Below are positions 16,319 through 20,471 of a DNA stretch of 20,471 bases, piece after piece. Numbering within the stretch: position 1 is the first letter of the stretch; each line of letters starts with the position of its first letter. Made by a program: the position numbers and the translations under genes. Origin of the DNA: Opitutia bacterium (lineage in GTDB: Bacteria > Verrucomicrobiota > Verrucomicrobiia > Opitutales > Seribacteraceae). The DNA lies in the NCBI GenBank assembly GCA_018695085.1, contig JABHOU010000260.1:1-20471 (forward strand), given 5' to 3'. The notes beneath the pieces were generated by a model. That model was not told the DNA's origin, ran no database searches, and saw only the letters and a list, made by a program, of their open reading frames with translations.

Positions 16319-18409
16319 CTAGGGTTTCGAAAGCTTTTGTTGCAAGGCAAGTTTGGAGGACTTGCCGAGAAAGGGTTCGGATTGCACGACTGCCTTGATC
16401 AAGGCAGTCATCCGGTATTCCTCGGTGGAAGCCTTTCGGGCGATGTCATCCAGAGCGGGCGAGTCTGCAGGGGTAAGCTCCCGGCCCAGCGCGAATGCAA
16501 GCATATGCCCGGCCAAGGCACGAACGAAGCGTTCCTTTTCCTTGAGGATCGCATCTTTAAACTCGATAACGTCCCCGAATTCGTGACGTCGGAAAAGCAC
16601 ACCTTCCGAATCCACCCGAAGACCACTGTCATAGTCATCGCGCCACCGACCAACCGGATCGAAATTCTCCAGTGCGAATCCAAGAGGATCGAGTTTCTCG
16701 TGACAACCCGCGCAATCGGCCCGCTCACGATGAGCGGAAAACCGCTGGCGCAAGGTTAGTCCTTCGTCTTTCTTTTCCACCTTGGGAAGCGGAGGCACGT
16801 CTGCAGGCGGGGGCGGAGGGGGAGAATTGAAGATTACACCGGCCAACCAAGCTCCGCGAGTGATGGGCTTTGTCTCGTGAGGACCAGAGGTCATCGTCAT
16901 TACGGCGCTGTTGGTAATCATCCCACCCTGGCGCCGGTCGGACAAGGCTTGTCGGGAAAACTGCATGGTGACCGGCCCGCCGATTTTGCCTCCCGGTTCC
17001 TCCCCCAGCCATTTTCTCAAACGGGCCGAGCGGTAGGTGTAGTTTGCATCGATGAAATCGAGAACCGGACGGTCCTCCAAAAGAACCGTTTCGAAAAGCA
17101 GGAGTGGCTCCATCATCATGTCCATGGTGGTCCGGTAACTAGGCGGTGCGTAATAGAAATCGGGATAGGTCTTTTCATCCGGAACCGAGGAAATGATCCT
17201 GTCCAATTGGAGCCATTGGGTCGGGAAACTGTCGCAAAATCTTTTGAGTTTCGGATCGGAAAGCATCCTATCCAGTTGCCCCTCCAAAACCTTGGGATCG
17301 GAAAGTCGGCCGGTCTGGGCAAGCCCGAGCAGTTGTTCATCAGGCAAACTGCCCCAAAGAAAAAAGGATAAGCGCGAAGCGAGGAAAACCTCCCTGGACA
17401 AGGTTTCTTCTTCTGCCCCGAGAGAATCGTAGAGGTAGAGAAACCGTGGGGAAGCCAGAACCGCGGAAACCACGTCCTTCATGGTCGCCTCGAAAGTGGC
17501 TCCCTTTTTGAGTGAACCGAGAGCGTGGGAAAGGTAGCGCTTCAAGGTTTCCTTCTTCACGGGGCGCCTGAAGGCTTGGGTAAGAAAAGGCTTCAGACGG
17601 GTGGCGAGCGCTTTCTCAATGTCTTCCTCTTTGGGGGGAGTTTCAAAAAAGTCTTTCCATATGCCTACCGTTTTCGGGCCGAAGGTTGAACTGGTCACGA
17701 TGGTCCGGCTCAGCTGGAAAAAAGCTTCCATCAGCAGGGGAGAAAGAGATAGGTGGTCTGCCTGATTGTCGTACCCATGCTCGGCCCGCAAGTCCTGAGG
17801 AAAAGGCCCGACTCCGGAAAGCCTCGGTTCGATCAGACCCGACTTGCCCAACGGGCGGCTGCTCACGGTCAGGGAGTCCGGCATCCTGCCCTTGATCGCC
17901 TTGGCAAAATAACCCGAACGGTCACGCATCATTTTTTCGGGCAAGGGAAAAACCGATATCTTGAGCTTGAGCAAGTCCTGGACGGCATTGGCATATTGAA
18001 AACGGTTCATCCGGCGGATTTGGGTGATGGCAGGCGAAGAGTCCCCAGCAACCGACTCGTTGAGCATGAGCTTGAGCAGACCGACCACACGGTTTTTGTC
18101 CTTTTGTGGAATGGGTTTCTCCTCCTCTGGGGGCATCTCCCCAAAATCAATCATTTCAAGAACGGTTTGCAGGAGTTCGGAATCCTTCCTTAGATCCGCC
18201 CCCGCACTATACTTGAGCAAATCCACCTTCCCCTTCACCTTGCCGTCCTTGCCGTGACATTGAACGCAATGGGTGGTAAGCAAATTTTGCAAGTTCGCAT
18301 CCCGTCCGCTCCCGACTTTGCTCTCGGGCTTTCCAAACCCCGAGGACATGCAGAAGAAAAGAGCTGCCAGAATCACAAGGATCCATCTGTTTTTCAATCT
18401 AATGGGCAT
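16319..18409 (-). CDS. DUF1592-type planctomycete cytochrome protein (DUF1587-DUF1595-DUF1592-DUF1588-DUF1585)
   Basis: 696 residues from the ATG at 18409; a TTG at 18415 is an alternative with better Shine-Dalgarno spacing. A signal peptide covers about 1-27. An N-terminal cytochrome-like segment carries CVQCHGKDGK (CxxCH at 48-52) and EMPP near 92. The PVC-specific domains follow: DUF1587 about 130-195 (IRRMNRFQYANAVQDLL), DUF1595 about 265-330, DUF1592 about 335-465 (LASRLSFFLWGSLPD), DUF1588 about 485-585 with a second heme-like motif CAGCH at 566-570 then LDPLGFALENFD, and DUF1585 about 603-680. A proline run lies near 530. It is probably an exported protein with two c-type hemes; its reaction is unknown. 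It appears to be the first gene of the unit with DUF1552 and the sulfatase-DUF1080 gene. Confidence 0.93.
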   Translation of the reverse strand: MPIRLKNRWILVILAALFFCMSSGFGKPESKVGSGRDANLQNLLTTHCVQCHGKDGKVKGKVDLLKYSAGADLRKDSELLQTVLEMIDFGEMPPEEEKPIPQKDKNRVVGLLKLMLNESVAGDSSPAITQIRRMNRFQYANAVQDLLKLKISVFPLPEKMMRDRSGYFAKAIKGRMPDSLTVSSRPLGKSGLIEPRLSGVGPFPQDLRAEHGYDNQADHLSLSPLLMEAFFQLSRTIVTSSTFGPKTVGIWKDFFETPPKEEDIEKALATRLKPFLTQAFRRPVKKETLKRYLSHALGSLKKGATFEATMKDVVSAVLASPRFLYLYDSLGAEEETLSREVFLASRLSFFLWGSLPDEQLLGLAQTGRLSDPKVLEGQLDRMLSDPKLKRFCDSFPTQWLQLDRIISSVPDEKTYPDFYYAPPSYRTTMDMMMEPLLLFETVLLEDRPVLDFIDANYTYRSARLRKWLGEEPGGKIGGPVTMQFSRQALSDRRQGGMITNSAVMTMTSGPHETKPITRGAWLAGVIFNSPPPPPPADVPPLPKVEKKDEGLTLRQRFSAHRERADCAGCHEKLDPLGFALENFDPVGRWRDDYDSGLRVDSEGVLFRRHEFGDVIEFKDAILKEKERFVRALAGHMLAFALGRELTPADSPALDDIARKASTEEYRMTALIKAVVQSEPFLGKSSKLALQQKLSKP

Positions 18410-18421
18410 TGTCAAATTCAG

Positions 18422-18426
18422 TCCTT
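18422..18426 (-). promoter_or_regulatory. Possible ribosome binding site of the DUF1592-type gene
   Basis: AAGGA is read on the minus strand. It lies 6 bases before an in-frame TTG (18415) and 12 bases before the ATG at 18409, so it fits the TTG better by spacing. The two starts differ by only two residues. Confidence 0.4.
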
Positions 18427-18427
18427 C

Positions 18428-18455
18428 ATTTTTCCAAATACAGAAAAGATGTCAA
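18428..18455 (-). promoter_or_regulatory. Weak candidate promoter before the DUF1592-type gene
   Basis: On the minus strand TTGACA (18450-18455) is followed after 16 bases by AAAAAT (18428-18433), which matches 4 of 6 positions of a sigma-70 -10 box. The predicted start point would leave a leader of only about 12 bases and would fall on the candidate Shine-Dalgarno, so the two calls compete. Confidence 0.25.
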
Positions 18456-18909
18456 ATCTGGAACGGTGCTCCGTGGGAAGTTTCTTTATTAAAGCTCCAT
18501 CATTACGTCGAAAGGGAATAAGATGAGGTTTCTAAAAAATCTCGTGGTAATAATCCCAAGAACTAAATCCCACGAAAGGTTTTTAGGATGAAGATTCAAG
18601 TGGCATATTGATTCCTCGTAACAACACTTTACGCGACAATCCTACTGGAGTTTTGAATCTTTTCAGCCAAGATGTTCCATTTTGCCGGTTGAGGAGTCTG
18701 AGACTCGTTTTATCAGAGGCGATCTAAGAATCGAGATTCAATTTCTCTAATGGACTGGCAAGCAAGCTAATAAGCGCTCATCGATAAAGGTATGTCCATC
18801 TCTGGATATTTTGATGTTTTGCAGGCTAAAAGCATTGAACGAATCAACTGAGGCTTTCTGACGGCTTACAATTAATTTTTAGTCTGTGAGCATTGATAGG
18901 CCCCAACTT

Positions 18910-20471
18910 TTATTTCTCAATGGGAATGTTTGAAAAATTTCTGATGTCCCAAGCCTTAATGGAGGTCCGGTGATTGACCAAGACGAGGTTGCCTATGACC
19001 CGAATTTCACTTGGTTGTTGGTTATTCGAGTTCCAGTAGTCAATTTCAACGGTTGGCCCTGCTAGGCCTGAATTAAGATCGTATGGGGTGAGCTTGAAGT
19101 GTGGCTCCGTTCCCCTGTTGTTTCTTTTCCAGTCGTAGACGAGGATGCGGTTTGGTCCAGCTGCCACACCGCCCATTCTTTCAGTATTTTCGGAGGTGTG
19201 GGTGAAAAGGGCTTTTTTGGAAGCGAGATCATGTATTCGTACCGTGTAGGGTTGTTTGTTTCTTGGTGGTCGCACTTCCAGTAGTCGACCGTGTATGAAA
19301 GTTGGCCTATGATACCATTCGTGAGGAAGATCCATGGAATGCGAATAATTAGGGTCGTCCTCTCTTTGCACTAGCCAAGGATGCGTCCTGTCTTTTTTGT
19401 TCTGTTCGTTTTCTTCTTTCTGCATGAAAAGAAAGGGCGGTTCGAACTTGAGGTGCCTCGTATTCTTTCCCACTAAGCGAACACTTTGGTCCTTATAGTC
19501 GCCTCTATAGGCGACGTACTCTCTTCCTTGGCCTTCTTGTCGGCTAATGAAATAGCAGGATTGAGACCCGAACTTTGCAAATTCAATAAAGTTGTTGCCA
19601 AAGGGTTTCTTAGGATCTCCATCTCGACCTTTAACCACTTGCTTACTCCCTTTCATTTCATTCTTATTCAGATCCCAGCTCAGCCATTGCAGGGTAGTTC
19701 GATAGGCGGGGGTTATTAAAAATTGAACCTGCCCTCCTCCGAAACCAGCTTTTACATTACCATTTCTTCGAGCAATTCTATTTTCCAAAATCACTTCTCC
19801 GAGGCTTATGTCAACCAAGGTGAATCGATCGGTGTTGTCTCGGCCATAAAGAAAATTTCCAGATCTGCCGAAAGTGGACCCGTGACCACTTTTGAGCCTA
19901 GGAAGAGTCAGGTTCCATTTGAGATTTCCAGTTTTAGAATCCAGCGCTTTTAAGTAGAGGTCGTACCGTCCCTTGTGATAGAGAAGAACGATCATTCCCT
20001 CGACGAAGAACACCTCTTGAGGGGAGTAAGCGAAGCGTTGCCAAAGAACCTTGCCGGTCGCTGTGCCGTCAAGGCAGTGCAGCATTCCTCCCTCATAAAT
20101 CAGTATTTCCTCTTGTTGTGTCTCGTTTGGCTTAGGGACATATAGCTTTGGATCCTTTAACGAAATTTCCCAAGCCGCATCGTCCGGGGTTTTTCTGACG
20201 AAGGAACTTTCGTTTTCCTCGCTCGGTTCATCCGTTATTAGGTATATGTTCTTGTTAAGAACAATTATGTTTCGGATGGAATTCTTCGTGCTGGGCAATA
20301 CTAACTGTTCTAGTTCTATGCCTGTTTCGGCATCAAAGAGATACAAGTTCTCTTCATCACTCAGGTATATGCGTGAGCCCTGCATCGTCGGTTGACCTAT
20401 AATCCTATTTGAAAAGTTTACCTTCCAAATTATCTCTCCGGTTGCCACGTCGATTGAAGCCAAGCTATTGA
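18910..20471 (-). CDS. PQQ-like (quinoprotein/BamB-type) beta-propeller protein, 5' end cut by window edge
   Basis: The frame is open from the right edge to a TAA at 18910, giving about 519 residues. The leftmost in-frame TTG is not a credible start because coding sequence continues beyond it (codons for N-S-L before A-S-I-D). Repeats of the PQQ-like type are visible: SIDVATGEIIWKV at the very start, YLFDAETGIELEQLVL, LHCLDGTATGKVLWQ, LKALDSKTGNLKWNLTLP and LVDISLGEVILE, each with the D-x-x-[ST]-G-x-x-x-W/L pattern. The C-terminal third is more divergent but keeps strand-turn-strand spacing and ends ...VNHRTSIKAWDIRN. Likely an exported multi-blade propeller; catalytic use of PQQ cannot be claimed. 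The N-terminal part, and so any signal peptide or partner domain, lies outside the window. Confidence 0.78.
   Translation of the reverse strand, partial: NSLASIDVATGEIIWKVNFSNRIIGQPTMQGSRIYLSDEENLYLFDAETGIELEQLVLPSTKNSIRNIIVLNKNIYLITDEPSEENESSFVRKTPDDAAWEISLKDPKLYVPKPNETQQEEILIYEGGMLHCLDGTATGKVLWQRFAYSPQEVFFVEGMIVLLYHKGRYDLYLKALDSKTGNLKWNLTLPRLKSGHGSTFGRSGNFLYGRDNTDRFTLVDISLGEVILENRIARRNGNVKAGFGGGQVQFLITPAYRTTLQWLSWDLNKNEMKGSKQVVKGRDGDPKKPFGNNFIEFAKFGSQSCYFISRQEGQGREYVAYRGDYKDQSVRLVGKNTRHLKFEPPFLFMQKEENEQNKKDRTHPWLVQREDDPNYSHSMDLPHEWYHRPTFIHGRLLEVRPPRNKQPYTVRIHDLASKKALFTHTSENTERMGGVAAGPNRILVYDWKRNNRGTEPHFKLTPYDLNSGLAGPTVEIDYWNSNNQQPSEIRVIGNLVLVNHRTSIKAWDIRNFSNIPIEK

Larger units (their letters stand above)
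18410..18909. other. About 500 bases without a convincing gene
   Basis: This is the longest gap in the window, lying between the start of the DUF1592-type gene and the end of the PQQ-propeller gene, both on the minus strand. It is AT-richer than the genes to its left (24 G+C in 60 bases at 18601-18660). It holds the weak promoter and ribosome site described separately, a 5-base-stem palindrome GAGTC-TGA-GACTC at 18694-18706, and a segment at 18583-18726 that is stop-free for about 46 codons on both strands in aligned frames. No start codon, tRNA, clear terminator or repeat was found. Confidence 0.6.

Noticed and set aside
18694..18706. Palindrome GAGTC-TGA-GACTC followed by GTTTTA on the plus strand
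   Set aside because: It would act as a terminator only for plus-strand transcription, and there is no plus-strand gene here; the stem is five pairs.
1..20471. Search for CRISPR repeats, tRNA or rRNA genes, insertion-sequence ends and phage or defence genes
   Set aside because: No direct-repeat array, RNA gene signature, transposase motif or defence-type protein was seen by eye.

Overview
The window comes from a PVC-group bacterium, most likely a marine Verrucomicrobiota and less likely a Planctomycetota. The evidence is a DUF1592-type planctomycete-cytochrome protein beside a DUF1552 protein, three secreted formylglycine-type sulfatases (one fused to a DUF1080 domain), a multiheme cytochrome with a PVC-style C-terminal region, and PQQ-type beta-propellers. 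No genus can be named from the sequence alone. All twelve recognised genes lie on the minus strand, so transcription runs from high to low coordinates. Nine of the other eleven genes carry visible export signals (signal peptide, lipobox or twin-arginine motif), one is a membrane transporter, and the right-edge propeller is cut before its N-terminus. RapA at the left edge is the only clearly cytoplasmic protein.

Layout in transcription order. Right edge: a 5'-truncated PQQ-like propeller protein (18910-20471), then about 500 bases with no convincing gene. Next is a tight unit: the DUF1592 family cytochrome protein (16319-18409), DUF1552 protein (14911-16311), lipoprotein sulfatase-DUF1080 fusion (12612-14831) and a small secreted NTF2-like protein (12057-12557). 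Two more sulfatases follow, 18 bases apart (10610-11914 and 9164-10591). Then come a lipoprotein amidohydrolase resembling sugar-lactonases (8100-9062), an MFS transporter (6668-8041), a pentaheme cytochrome c (4271-6583) and, overlapping it by 17 bases, a soluble glucose/sorbosone dehydrogenase-like propeller (2782-4287). Last is a RapA-type Swi2/Snf2 ATPase (1-2630) that runs off the left edge and lacks only its C-terminal end.

Working model (inference). The locus serves extracytoplasmic catabolism of a sulfated carbohydrate. Sulfatases remove ester sulfate, the propeller dehydrogenase oxidises a released sugar and passes electrons to the pentaheme cytochrome, the lactonase-like lipoprotein opens the resulting lactone outside the cytoplasm, and the MFS carrier imports the acid. 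The roles of DUF1552 and DUF1592 are not established. No formylglycine-generating enzyme, SusC/D-like porin, glycoside hydrolase, tRNA, rRNA, transposase or CRISPR array was seen.
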